From a virus, in IMG/VR virus record IMGVR_UViG_3300043468_001827, positions 1 through 53,543 of that record: a DNA stretch of 53,543 bases, one strand, 5' to 3'. Below the pieces are notes generated by a model. It searched no databases. It was given only the letters and a program-made list of their open reading frames with translations, and was not told the origin of the DNA. This document shows positions 17,880-24,957 of this stretch, piece after piece; position 1 is the first letter of the stretch, and the number at the start of each line of letters is the position of its first letter. Made by a program: the position numbers and the translations under genes.

Positions 17880-18277
17880 TATTCTTCACTTTTACATACT
17901 GATTGTGGTGCGTGAACAGGACAATTATCGTCATAACAATGATGTGTTGCCATCATTTCTTTGTTCAATCCGCACACTTCGCAAGTGGTTGCATTGGCAC
18001 GAAATTTAGGAGGATTCATCAATGAATGAACTGTGGCATTCCATCTTTGTTTTGATTCTTCGAGGTCATCTTCTTCATTTTCAAATTGAATAAAATCATC
18101 TTCATTTACGAAATCCAAATGACCCTCAAAATGAAATCCTGCACCACGCAAGAACATTTCAAACTCATTCAAAATATCATCCAATGTTTCTGCATTGAAC
18201 TCAACGGTTCTTTTAGATTGAATGCTATGCACAAAAGGCATAGATTCTTCCTGACAAACAAAAGTAAATTTAGACAT
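17879..18277 (-). CDS. Conserved phage protein with Cys/His cluster
   Basis: 132 residues. N-terminal beta-rich part with FNAETLDDILNEFEMFLRGAGF, an acidic middle (~60-75), and a C-terminal zinc-ribbon-like CEVCGLNKE then CYDDNCPVH. Similar proteins occur beside dsbA/gp33 in marine T4-like phages. Function unknown; the cluster suggests metal binding. Coupled on both sides by overlapping start/stop codons. Confidence 0.6.
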   Translation of the reverse strand: MSKFTFVCQEESMPFVHSIQSKRTVEFNAETLDDILNEFEMFLRGAGFHFEGHLDFVNEDDFIQFENEEDDLEESKQRWNATVHSLMNPPKFRANATTCEVCGLNKEMMATHHCYDDNCPVHAPQSVCKSEE

Positions 18278-18546
18278 TATTTCACCACACTTTCATATAG
18301 ATTTTCAAATTGTTCATTCACAGCAACTTCTTCATCAAAGTTTTGCTTGTGATAAACTCTCACCAACTTCGCAACCAGTTTTTTAGGTAATTGCATTTGT
18401 TTTGCGGTCTCTGCAATACTCTCCCGAATAAAATCGTTTTCACCTTCGATTCGTGTCATTGAATCGGAACATTCTTTTACGATTTTAAACAACTTTTCAC
18501 GGTCTGGTTGCGATAGTTGATTAATGCTCAACTGTTGAACTGCCAT
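18277..18546 (-). CDS. dsbA: DsbA, dsDNA-binding late transcription regulator
   Basis: 89 residues, exactly the length of T4 DsbA. Shared pattern: F-K-I-V/I-K-E-x-S-D, IEGENDFIRESI, then LVAKLVRVYHKQNFDEE (T4 has LLALYHKDNRDVFEAE). T4 DsbA binds dsDNA near late promoters and enhances their transcription. Gene order with gp33 and gp59 agrees. Confidence 0.83.
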   Translation of the reverse strand: MAVQQLSINQLSQPDREKLFKIVKECSDSMTRIEGENDFIRESIAETAKQMQLPKKLVAKLVRVYHKQNFDEEVAVNEQFENLYESVVK

Positions 18547-18562
18547 AACAAAAACTCCTTTT

Positions 18563-18829
18563 TTATTTTTTAGCGGACGATGCTACATTATGAGATTGTG
18601 CTGAAGCCGCAAATGCAACACAAATTAAATCATCACTCTTGGCATACGAACAACGGACAGATAGTGGGTCAATTCCCTTTGCTATCGCACCATCAATATT
18701 TCCTGCCATCAATGTTCTATCTTTAATGAAATAATACGACATACTTCCAACTGTGGTTAAAAGAATTAATGTCAAACAAATAACAAATGTCGAATCTAAC
18801 TTAATTAAATCTGATACCTTTGCGTTCAT
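18563..18829 (-). CDS. Small single-TM protein coupled to lysin (possible lysis partner)
   Basis: 88 residues from the ATG at 18829, chosen over a longer frame because it overlaps the lysin stop as ATGA and has AAAGGA upstream. One N-terminal membrane segment (~14-34, TFVICLTLILLTTVGSMSYYF), then a ~50-residue soluble part with two Cys. Topology and coupling to the SleB-like lysin suggest a holin, pinholin or inner spanin-like role, but I see no family motif. Confidence 0.55.
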   Translation of the reverse strand: MNAKVSDLIKLDSTFVICLTLILLTTVGSMSYYFIKDRTLMAGNIDGAIAKGIDPLSVRCSYAKSDDLICVAFAASAQSHNVASSAKK

Positions 18830-19380
18830 AGTTGTTTTAAGTCCTTTCTGTTGTAAAAAATGTGTCTGCCTATTACTGCTGTTTTTTCCATGTTTTTCCA
18901 TTTTGGACTCACATAATCTGCATGATAGAATAGAGCGCCGTGTGTTGGGTCCTCAATTCTTTCATAGTTAGCATAAACATATATCGCCAAATTTCTAATG
19001 TCATTATACAATGAATTGTTACTATTTGTCAAGACCTTACCTTGCGACATTGCCTTAGGTCTTTCTTCGCAGTACCATGAAAATTGGCAAACACCTGCCA
19101 TTTTTTGTTTTACGACACTACAAATATCGGATTCAAAGCGACTACTTTTTACACGATTGATGGTGACAAATGCTACGGCAACTTTACCTATATCAGGCTC
19201 GTGACCTGCTTCAAAGTAAATATTTTCCGCTAAACATTCAATTTCTTTTTTTGTATCTTCTGTTAAGTTGTTGTAATATGCTTTGTATGGCATACTTGGT
19301 CTTTCAAAATTTGCCATAGCAACACTAAAACTCAAAATCATAAATGCAACAACAGAGGTAATTAATATGCGAACCTGCAT
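18826..19380 (-). CDS. SleB-type cell wall hydrolase (endolysin)
   Basis: 184 residues. N-terminal signal sequence or signal anchor (~4-22, ILITSVVAFMILSFSVAMA). The mature part has the Hydrolase_2/SleB pattern: CLAENIYFEAGHEPDIGKVAV (Glu in ENIYFEA is the expected catalytic acid), VTINRVKS, then KMAGVCQFSWYCE and HGALFYHADYVSPKW. SleB enzymes are lytic transglycosylase-like glycan cleavers. Followed by a coupled single-TM gene; likely the lysis cassette. A signal-arrest-release mode is possible given the N-terminus. Confidence 0.85.
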   Translation of the reverse strand: MQVRILITSVVAFMILSFSVAMANFERPSMPYKAYYNNLTEDTKKEIECLAENIYFEAGHEPDIGKVAVAFVTINRVKSSRFESDICSVVKQKMAGVCQFSWYCEERPKAMSQGKVLTNSNNSLYNDIRNLAIYVYANYERIEDPTHGALFYHADYVSPKWKNMEKTAVIGRHIFYNRKDLKQL

Positions 19381-19400
19381 AATTCTCCTTAATTAGTTAA

Positions 19401-19428
19401 GGACCGCAGATGCTAAAATCCGCGGTCC
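19401..19428 (-). terminator. Intergenic hairpin upstream of the lysin gene
   Basis: 7-bp perfect stem GGACCGC/GCGGTCC, extended by GAT/ATC-type pairs, between the stop at 19438 and the lysin start at 19380. There is no U-run after it on the minus strand (TTAACTAATTAAGG follows), so it may be an mRNA processing or attenuation structure rather than a full terminator. Confidence 0.5.
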
Positions 19429-19437
19429 AATCCCGTA

Positions 19438-19716
19438 TCAGGTGGACTTTTTGCTAGTCTTTTCTTGTGTAGTATTGGGGATTTGTGAAACGAAGCCGTT
19501 TAGAATTTGCGCTTTGGCAATAATATCAGCTTCACTAGGATATGGAGGGAATCCTGGATGGGCCAGTATTTCACTTCCATGTATTTTCGCAACCTCACAC
19601 TTTGTAGCGTATTCGTTTGCGATTTGCTCACGCTTGCCGTAATAATCGGTTTCAAGCATACTCTGAGCCATTTTCAATAAATCCAGACGGATTTCAAAAG
19701 GTGTCATGTTTGACAT
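19438..19716 (-). CDS. Conserved marine-phage protein, unknown function
   Basis: 92 residues. Starts MSNMTPFEIRLDLLKMAQSML and contains KREQIANEYATK; this pattern (MTPFEIRLxLLKMA) is widespread in T4-like phages of marine bacteria. Mostly helical, with a Pro-rich HPGFPPYPSEADI centre. AGGAG lies 8 nt upstream of the ATG. First gene after the late-type promoter at 19763-19773 and a stem-loop leader. Confidence 0.7.
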   Translation of the reverse strand: MSNMTPFEIRLDLLKMAQSMLETDYYGKREQIANEYATKCEVAKIHGSEILAHPGFPPYPSEADIIAKAQILNGFVSQIPNTTQEKTSKKST

Positions 19717-19736
19717 AGTTTTCTCCTGTGTGTGTT

Positions 19737-19763
19737 ATACTGGCGAGTGTGTGGTGCCAGTAT
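19737..19763 (-). promoter_or_regulatory. Leader stem-loop
   Basis: Perfect 8-bp stem ATACTGGC/GCCAGTAT with an 11-nt loop, between the late-type promoter and the ribosome site of the gene starting at 19716. T4 late mRNAs often carry stabilising 5' hairpins; this may be one. Confidence 0.45.
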
Positions 19764-19773
19764 TATATTTAGT
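19763..19773 (-). promoter_or_regulatory. Candidate late promoter ACTAAATATAA
   Basis: Same 11-mer as upstream of gp32. It lies 47 nt before the start at 19716 and would serve the gene at 19438-19716 and, through it, the lysin genes. It partly overlaps the end of the leader stem. Confidence 0.4.
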
Positions 19774-19775
19774 AA

Positions 19776-20345
19776 TTACCAAGCCCAAGAAACACAAGAA
19801 TATCTTATTCCTGTCGTCACTGGTTCAACTCTATGTGGATATAAAAAACAAGACGGAAATATAACTGCGGTTCCTTCTCCCATTGGAATTACTTCATCAC
19901 CCCACATTACAAGTTCGCCACCGGTGTATTCATCATTTAGTCCCGCTAAAAAAGTCATTGTTGGAATGCCTTTTCTTTCACCATCAAACATGGAATGAAT
20001 ATGGTCACAATGTTCGGCCATAACTCTAGTTTCTTTATACATGTTAAATCGAACTTCTGAGTATCCTTTCCAACTATCAAACCAAGGAAAATTTAAATGT
20101 GTCAAATATTCTTTATATGCTTCCCATATTCTCTGCATGATATAAGGTTGTGTTGACAAATTTTTCCCCCAAGCAACATCCAACTCTTTACTTCCGCTTC
20201 TTGTATTATTTGTTCCGGTATGCACATCATAAAACACATGCTGTTGCCAATTGGCATTTTCCATTTCACGAATAGTTTGTTTACAATTTTCTTTGTCCAA
20301 CCAATTCTCTAAAACTAAAACATACGAACTTAAATCTCTATCCAT
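19776..20345 (-). CDS. 2OG-Fe(II) oxygenase (prolyl hydroxylase-like)
   Basis: 189 residues from MDRDLSSYVLVLEN (20345), placed 1 nt after the upstream stop; the longer open frame overlaps the upstream gene and is rejected. MAEHCDHIHSMFD gives the first iron ligands (H-x-D type). GGELVMWGDEVIPMGEGTAVIFPS and YPHRVEPVTTGIRYS supply the distal His and the 2-oxoglutarate-binding Arg. T4-like phages often encode such oxygenases. Substrate unknown: protein, nucleobase or tail fibre modification are all possible. Confidence 0.8.
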   Translation of the reverse strand: MDRDLSSYVLVLENWLDKENCKQTIREMENANWQQHVFYDVHTGTNNTRSGSKELDVAWGKNLSTQPYIMQRIWEAYKEYLTHLNFPWFDSWKGYSEVRFNMYKETRVMAEHCDHIHSMFDGERKGIPTMTFLAGLNDEYTGGELVMWGDEVIPMGEGTAVIFPSCFLYPHRVEPVTTGIRYSCVSWAW

Positions 20346-20346
20346 T

Positions 20347-21072
20347 TTAATCCCACAATCCTTGATAATATTTGCCAAACAAACGGAAACCATTTTGCAT
20401 ACGGTCATGGACCTTTTGCATACCATCATAATCACATTTGAATGTGTTCTTTGGTCCATCGGCCATCTGGTAAAACTTGTGTTCACCCTTTGGTACTTCG
20501 TTGCCATCTTTGTCAACAGGCACCCATTTAATATCAATATCACCTTCTCGGTAAGCTTCTTCCCAAGAATCATCGACCTTGTGTTCAAATGCAAAAATCA
20601 TTTCATCGAGGACATAATCCCATCTTTTGAAATGATTGTCATCCGTATCATATTCGTTTTCTTTTGGTGGTGCGGATGTAGATTTTAATTCATCTGGTAC
20701 ATCTTTATCGTCAACATGAGGTGCACCATGTTTGGTGTCTCGCAATTGTTTCAACATCGGAAGAATGATGTATGAAAGGGTGTGGTCCATTGACCAAGTA
20801 TCCCACTTATCAATCTTCACATAATTAATTTTGCGGTCAATTTTATCCCAGACCCATTGAATTGCTTTACTGATAGGTGTTAAACGGTCGGACCATTTTT
20901 CAACCCATTCAGGATGCTCAATGTATTTGTATTTACCATCCAATTCATCCAATGCAGATTGAATGTTACTATTGCGGCTGCATTTTGACCAGTCTGTCCA
21001 AAAGAACATGTAGTCTAAAATTGTATATGGACTAATCCAATGGTCTTTATACTTATTGATGTAAATCTTCAT
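20347..21072 (-). CDS. Conserved phage protein of unknown function
   Basis: 241 residues with many Trp/Tyr/Asp (YKDHWISPYTILDYMFFW, RKINYVKIDKWDTWSMD, FRLFGKYYQGLWD). The pattern DTWSMDHTLSYIILPMLKQL is familiar from many phage genomes of marine and enteric bacteria, but no function is known to me. Its start overlaps the 50-aa gene upstream by 20 nt. Confidence 0.65.
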   Translation of the reverse strand: MKIYINKYKDHWISPYTILDYMFFWTDWSKCSRNSNIQSALDELDGKYKYIEHPEWVEKWSDRLTPISKAIQWVWDKIDRKINYVKIDKWDTWSMDHTLSYIILPMLKQLRDTKHGAPHVDDKDVPDELKSTSAPPKENEYDTDDNHFKRWDYVLDEMIFAFEHKVDDSWEEAYREGDIDIKWVPVDKDGNEVPKGEHKFYQMADGPKNTFKCDYDGMQKVHDRMQNGFRLFGKYYQGLWD

Positions 21073-21205
21073 AACTTTTCACTTTATCAATATTACGAAT
21101 ATCAGAGATTCTTTTTCTTTGTAACGAATTACCTAACCAACGAAATTTGGTACACAAGGTACACTTACAAACTCGTTTTGATTTTTTTCTTTTGTAATTT
21201 GCCAT
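21053..21205 (-). CDS. Small basic Cys-containing protein
   Basis: 50 residues from MANYKRKKSKRVCKCTLCTK (21205). The longer frame to 21256 would extend into the tmRNA gene and is rejected. KRVCKCTLCTKFRW could bind a metal. Very basic and probably nucleic-acid binding. Lies directly after the tmRNA coding piece. Confidence 0.55.
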   Translation of the reverse strand: MANYKRKKSKRVCKCTLCTKFRWLGNSLQRKRISDIRNIDKVKSYEDLHQ

Positions 21206-21209
21206 AGAA

Positions 21210-21582
21210 TTCTTGCAGAGTGATTGGGTAATAAGGTACACTCTGCGAAACCTCATCTATCCTTAAGCGGCTAGAGCAAATCTTTCGTCATTTGCGTTTA
21301 CTTTGTTTTGATTTTTACGCCTTGTCTGACGATTCTCCAGTTTTCTACTCATTGCCCTGTCGAGACCAGGTCACCCCCATCAAAAAAAGACATGAACCAA
21401 AATCAAAATTGTTAATAGTGTGATTACTATTACTTCATATGGTTTCAATCATATCTCCTTTTGGTGGAGGTGTCGGGAATCGAACCCGAGTCCAGAACAC
21501 CTTTCAATTACCTTCAACGAATTAGGTGTGATGGTCAGCTTTCGCTTTTGCTACCGAATACTCGGTTCGTACCACCACATAA
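21210..21582 (-). ncRNA. ssrA: Circularly permuted two-piece tmRNA
   Basis: On the minus strand the 3' tRNA half comes first and the 5' half second. Acceptor piece ~21578-21462: it opens with an 8-bp helix GTGGTGGT/ACCATCAC and ends with a T arm TCGGG-TTCGATT-CCCGA, then CACCTCC, A73 and CCA (21462). An 83-nt intervening segment follows. The coding piece starts at 21378 with GGGGGTG, which pairs with CACCTCC and includes a G3-U70 wobble, the alanine identity element. The D-like region is GACCTGGTCTCGACAGG. The tag frame 21295-21263 encodes ANDERFALAA then TAA. Rescues stalled ribosomes. The exact 3' end of the coding piece is uncertain. Confidence 0.9.
21263..21295 (-). other. tmRNA proteolysis tag reading frame (ANDERFALAA)
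   Basis: Ten codons GCA AAT GAC GAA AGA TTT and so on, then TAA, within the tmRNA coding piece. It ends in ALAA, the ClpXP/ClpAP degron. From memory this tag matches those of betaproteobacterial tmRNAs such as Bordetella/Ralstonia. It is not a free-standing protein gene. Confidence 0.85.
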
Positions 21583-21588
21583 AACAAT

Positions 21589-21617
21589 ATTGTATCAGAT
21601 ATTATGATACTTGTCAA
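21589..21617 (-). promoter_or_regulatory. Sigma70-like promoter of the tmRNA
   Basis: Minus strand TTGACA (21617-21612), 17-bp spacer, TACAAT (21594-21589). Transcription would begin near 21582, a few bases before the first helix of the acceptor piece. It overlaps the 3' end of the exonuclease gene. Confidence 0.8.
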
Positions 21618-22263
21618 TATATTTATTCAATCCTGCCAGGTAATGTTTTTTGTCCTCTATGAATATCTGAGGTTGTTGATTTTCTACGGCAATTGCAATT
21701 ACGATTTGGTTAATGGAAATGCCTGTTCGTTCTCCAAACATTTCTGCGTAGGCTGAGGCTTGCATAAAATAATTGGCAATTTGGTCTTTCTCTTTGGAGT
21801 AATTTGCGGTCTTCCAGTCAATGATGGAGATTTCTCCGTTCCATTCTCCAATGCAGTCACATCTTCCTGCAAGGCGTAATTCATCACTAAACAAGGGTTG
21901 TTCGATGCCATAAATGTTATTTACATGCGTATCTAAAAAAGGTTTTAATTTCAAAAATAATTCTTTTGTATCAGGCATTACTGAGTGCATTTGAAGTGGT
22001 GACATTTCATTGAGTAAATACTTTTCAACAGTATTGTGCAATTTGGTGCCACGACCTGATGCTTTGCGAGATATGCGATTTGCCTCTTCTTCACCAACTC
22101 TTTGTCGCCATTCGTAAATAGCTTGTTTGTTATACGATGATAACACCGTAGTAATAGACGGATAAACATTGCCTGTTGGCGTTTTGTATGTTCTACCACT
22201 TTCGGTTGTTACAGATTCTAATTCAAAATTTAAGGCATCTAGTTTTACATGGTTAAAATTCAC
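21595..22263 (-). CDS. PD-(D/E)XK exonuclease (RecB-like)
   Basis: 222 residues. After a YPSITTVLSSYNK segment (substrate recognition start), the core reads RGTKLHNTVEKYL (His/Glu), then RLAGRCDCIGEWNGEISIIDWKTA, where D and D-W-K are the PD-(D/E)XK ligands and lysine. QASAYAEMFGERTG follows as the typical QxxxY motif of the RecB/Cas4 group. Common in T4-like marine phages; probably acts in recombination or host DNA degradation. Confidence 0.85.
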   Translation of the reverse strand: MNFNHVKLDALNFELESVTTESGRTYKTPTGNVYPSITTVLSSYNKQAIYEWRQRVGEEEANRISRKASGRGTKLHNTVEKYLLNEMSPLQMHSVMPDTKELFLKLKPFLDTHVNNIYGIEQPLFSDELRLAGRCDCIGEWNGEISIIDWKTANYSKEKDQIANYFMQASAYAEMFGERTGISINQIVIAIAVENQQPQIFIEDKKHYLAGLNKYIDKYHNI

Positions 22264-22268
22264 TTCGG

Positions 22269-22571
22269 TTATCCTAGATGTTTTTTGACGATTTGTTCCG
22301 TCTTTACTTGTTTGATTGATTTCTTTCCAAATCTTTGTGCAACCTTAGAGGTTGGATGTGCTTCTGCGACCTTAGAAAGAACCTCATTGAATCCAGATGG
22401 AACACGACCACTTCTGGAGTTAGAAGTTGAAACACCTGACACCAAAGCAGGTGCAGTTATAATTGATTGAATGTGTGGATTATTTTTTAGATATTCTTCA
22501 CGCTCTGAAATCTTCATCAAGACTTCAAATTCTTCATCAGTTTGGGTGTTGCGAAATTGATAGGTTGGCAT
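22269..22571 (-). CDS. FmdB-like small regulatory protein lacking the zinc ribbon
   Basis: 100 residues. Starts MPTYQFRNTQTDEEFEVLMK, the FmdB/CxxC-SSSS family opening, but the usual Cys pairs are missing. KISEREEYLKNNPHIQSI and SGFNEVLSKVAEAHP are conserved in the T4-like phage subfamily. Role unknown, probably nucleic-acid or transcription related by family description. Its start overlaps the upstream gene's 3' end by 35 nt. Confidence 0.7.
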   Translation of the reverse strand: MPTYQFRNTQTDEEFEVLMKISEREEYLKNNPHIQSIITAPALVSGVSTSNSRSGRVPSGFNEVLSKVAEAHPTSKVAQRFGKKSIKQVKTEQIVKKHLG

Positions 22572-23118
22572 TATTAGTCACCGCATTTGCGAACCAGTTA
22601 GGTACTGGTCGCTTTGTCCATTTAGCAAAATGTATTTTTCTTTCAATATAATATTTATGATAAGAGGCGAGAGAATCACCGGCAATTTTACATTCATCAG
22701 GCATCGCAGGCGTGGGAGGATAAAAATCACCACCAGGTATTTTATTTGGTGTCACATTCAAACAATCCAATAAACGGCTACAGGCATGTTGTTTACCATA
22801 ACGAAAAGTATATTCTTTGCACAAGAATTCCCACATTGTAAACAACCACCCGTAGTTTGCTACATTGGCACGAACCCACACACCTGATGGGTGATTAACA
22901 TGTGATGCTTTCATCAAACGACCTTCACGGTCATCATGTAAACGCCAACGCTTAATTTTTCGACCATTTGCGGTCTTATCAAAATATTCTTCACCATCAA
23001 GAACACGATGAGCCGTGGACATAAGTTGTGCATATTCAATAATCATCTTAACCACATGTTTGTCCAAATGCATTTCTGCACAGGTTTTTGGATGTCGGTC
23101 AAGATAGAATATGTTCAT
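22537..23118 (-). CDS. Conserved phage protein of the MNIFYLD family
   Basis: 193 residues. The opening MNIFYLDRHPKTCAEMHLDK and HVVKMIIEYAQLMSTAHRVLDG is a recurring pattern in phages of many hosts. H18, D19, K20, H21 and later HVNHPSGVWVRAN suggest an enzyme with His/Asp residues. I recall occasional nuclease-like annotations but cannot support one here. Confidence 0.68.
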   Translation of the reverse strand: MNIFYLDRHPKTCAEMHLDKHVVKMIIEYAQLMSTAHRVLDGEEYFDKTANGRKIKRWRLHDDREGRLMKASHVNHPSGVWVRANVANYGWLFTMWEFLCKEYTFRYGKQHACSRLLDCLNVTPNKIPGGDFYPPTPAMPDECKIAGDSLASYHKYYIERKIHFAKWTKRPVPNWFANAVTNNANLSISQHPN

Positions 23119-23399
23119 GGTAGTTCCCTATCGGTCATCATCTTTTTCTTTTTCATACCACCTTTATGTTTTTCTTTTGGTGTATCATCATCACGAACCA
23201 CCTCCCACAATTCATTAAATCGAGCATACAAAGAATCATGGATATCTTCAATCGAACCTTCAATGTACCAAAGTGCATTTCTTACATCCTCATCACTTGA
23301 ATGTTCTGCACCATTAGAAATTACACGCAAGACGCTTGACATTGCATCCAAACGAATGATTTGCGTTTCAATATTTGACAATTCACTATAATACTTCAT
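23115..23399 (-). CDS. Conserved small phage protein
   Basis: 94 residues from the ATG overlapping the upstream stop (TAATG at 23399). Helical N-terminal part with a pattern seen in marine T4-like phages (SDEDVRNALWYIEGSIEDIHDSLYARF reduced here to its core idea), Lys-rich C-terminus (HKGGMKKKKMM). Coupled to the next gene by ATGA. Function unknown. Confidence 0.6.
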   Translation of the reverse strand: MKYYSELSNIETQIIRLDAMSSVLRVISNGAEHSSDEDVRNALWYIEGSIEDIHDSLYARFNELWEVVRDDDTPKEKHKGGMKKKKMMTDRELP

Positions 23400-23581
23400 T
23401 ACCAACTCCCATCATCAATCCAAACTCTAATCGTTAAAAACAGAAATGTAAAACTATATGTTCTTTCATTTTCTGTCGCCCATTCATTGATTTCTTTTCT
23501 GAACCACGGTAAAACTTTCCAATGTAAAGGGTTCAACTGAATTATAACAGAGGCACCGCTATATTTGAGGTAATCATTCAT
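23399..23581 (-). CDS. Small protein, unknown
   Basis: 60 residues, aromatic-rich (FRKEINEW, TYSFTFLFLTIRVWIDDGSW). No recognised family. Kept because of the ATGA/TAATG couplings to both neighbours in a continuous operon. Confidence 0.5.
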   Translation of the reverse strand: MNDYLKYSGASVIIQLNPLHWKVLPWFRKEINEWATENERTYSFTFLFLTIRVWIDDGSW

Positions 23582-23793
23582 CTTAATATGTACCTTGTAA
23601 CAACAATATCACTTTTATTAAAAACATCGCCTGGTTTCCTTTTTCGACATTCAGTTCTCATTTTTGAATCTGCCTGATTTAATGCCTTTGTAACCGTTAC
23701 TTGTTTTTCCATGCACGATTCTTGTGTAGGAAACTTTTCATAAATCGTATAATTATTTGACGAGGCTAACCAAACGACAAGAACCCAATTCAT
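23578..23793 (-). CDS. Small protein with N-terminal hydrophobic segment
   Basis: 71 residues; N-terminus NWVLVVWLASSNNYTIYEKF may be a weak signal sequence. CMEKQVTVTK and CRKRKPGDVF leave two cysteines. Its stop and start overlap neighbours by 4 nt and 1 nt. Possibly a small periplasmic protein, uncertain. Confidence 0.5.
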   Translation of the reverse strand: MNWVLVVWLASSNNYTIYEKFPTQESCMEKQVTVTKALNQADSKMRTECRKRKPGDVFNKSDIVVTRYILR

Positions 23794-24077
23794 TAATGTA
23801 CCTCTTTCTCACCTTCAAAAATATTTGACCATTGTTGAAGCTTTGTTCTTTTTGCTAAAGAAGCATTGTATGTTGCCATTTCTGGAACAATCTTCTTTTC
23901 AATCATCAAATTAATCATGCAAAGTAAATCTCCAACCTCTTCGGTCAATCTTTGATGATTGGTTTTACCATTATATTCAGAATCAAAACCAAATCGAAAA
24001 CACTTGCTAATTGCTTGTGTCACTTCTGCACATTCTTCCTGTGCAATTAACATTATCTCTTTTTCAATTTCATTCAT
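23793..24077 (-). CDS. MazG-like nucleotide pyrophosphohydrolase
   Basis: 94 residues. EECAEVTQAISKCFRFG followed by LTEEVGDLLCMINLMIEKK gives the E-x-x-E ... E-x-x-D magnesium-binding motif of the all-alpha NTP-PPase (MazG) fold. Such phage enzymes hydrolyse dNTPs or alarmones. Short single-domain form. Coupled to both neighbours. Confidence 0.8.
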   Translation of the reverse strand: MNEIEKEIMLIAQEECAEVTQAISKCFRFGFDSEYNGKTNHQRLTEEVGDLLCMINLMIEKKIVPEMATYNASLAKRTKLQQWSNIFEGEKEVH

Positions 24078-24301
24078 CTTAGTGTATTCTTTACTTTGAA
24101 TTCTTTCATTGTATAGTAATCAACCAAACACCGTTCTATGTAAGTGACCAAGTCTGTTTGGCTTGTACCTTCAACCGCAAATCTAACTGGACAATATCCC
24201 CATGTTTTTCTTCTTACAAATTCTGCATAATACTCTCTATGAGCATTATTTGAAGCATCAAACACCGTTAAAGGTCTCATTTTTAAATCTAATACACTCA
24301 T
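24074..24301 (-). CDS. Conserved small phage protein
   Basis: 75 residues. REYYAEFVRRKTWGYCPVRF and LVTYIERCLVDYYTMKEF form a pattern seen in several T4-like phages. Ends four bases into the MazG gene (ATGA coupling). First gene downstream of the GC-rich island at 24302-24494. Unknown function. Confidence 0.58.
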   Translation of the reverse strand: MSVLDLKMRPLTVFDASNNAHREYYAEFVRRKTWGYCPVRFAVEGTSQTDLVTYIERCLVDYYTMKEFKVKNTLR

Positions 24302-24494
24302 AATATTTTCACTTCACTAAATTAAAGATAAGGGGCACGCTGGCTATCTCCCGATAGTCGCTGTTGTTTAAGAATTAGCGGACCTCGCCTCTATGAGACT
24401 TACTGCGGACGATCCATTTTGAAAGTTCATAGAACTCGGCATCTCCGACTGACAGCTCGCCATGAAGTCTCGCAACTCCCCCATCTTTAAAAAA
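24302..24494 (-). other. GC-rich island, possible gene remnant or structured RNA
   Basis: This stretch is clearly richer in G+C than its surroundings. The frame of the gene at 24495-24923 continues after its TAA for 39 open codons to TAA at 24375-24377, with protein-like content (HGELSVGDAEFYELSKWIVR), then resumes after the stop. A stem GGCTATC/GATAGTC sits at ~24342-24359. The 13-mer CGTCCGCAGTAAG is shared, in the same frame, with the island at 43336-43536. No start codon with a good ribosome site is seen in this frame. Confidence 0.4.
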
Positions 24495-24923
24495 TTAAGC
24501 AACTGCTTTTTCAGTAACTTCGGTTACTTCCATAACTTCTTCTGTCACTTCTTCAGCAACAGGTTGTGCTTTCAAATCTTTCAGTTTAGCAACCTTAGGT
24601 GCAGCTGCAGCCTTGGTTTTAGCCTTGACAATCTTTTGTGATTGACCAGGTGTAAACGATGTTGCGCCAACACGCTTCAAATAATCTTTCACATCAGCCA
24701 CATTCATTATTTGATATGCGGTGATTTTACGACCATCTTTGATTGCCTTAACCACAGCATTGGCATTAGTTTTCATCAACCAGATATAGGTTGATAAACG
24801 ATACATATGAATCTCTTTGCCAAGGGTGGCATCGATTTCTTCAATCGTTACTGCTTTGCCAGATACCATAACGGTCATCAATTTTTGAAACGGTGCAAGT
24901 TTATCAGATTTACCACGAGCCAT
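24495..24923 (-). CDS. Basic DNA-binding-like protein with acidic tail
   Basis: 142 residues. Residues ~10-90 look like a winged-helix or wHTH unit (FQKLMTVMVSGKAVTIEEID, YRLSTYIWLMKTNANAVVKA). A Lys/Ala-rich linker (~95-115) follows, then an acidic TEEVMEVTEVTE tail. The layout suggests a nucleoid or transcription-related factor. It has its own sigma70-like promoter at 24958-24986. After its stop the same frame stays open for 39 codons (see island). Confidence 0.55.
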   Translation of the reverse strand: MARGKSDKLAPFQKLMTVMVSGKAVTIEEIDATLGKEIHMYRLSTYIWLMKTNANAVVKAIKDGRKITAYQIMNVADVKDYLKRVGATSFTPGQSQKIVKAKTKAAAAPKVAKLKDLKAQPVAEEVTEEVMEVTEVTEKAVA

Positions 24924-24957
24924 AATATAAAACTCCTTTTATCAATTTAGAAATAAC

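Noticed and set aside
19776-20594. 272-aa version of the 2OG oxygenase
   Set aside because: The first 83 codons overlap the upstream conserved gene out of frame; the family N-terminus fits the start at 20345.
21053-21256. 67-aa frame starting inside the tmRNA coding piece
   Set aside because: The start is inside the tmRNA 3' region; the ATG at 21205 gives a clean gene.
21241-21600. Ordinary tRNA-Ala or a group I intron at this locus
   Set aside because: The T arm and 5' half are in permuted order with a tag frame ending ALAA, which neither explains.
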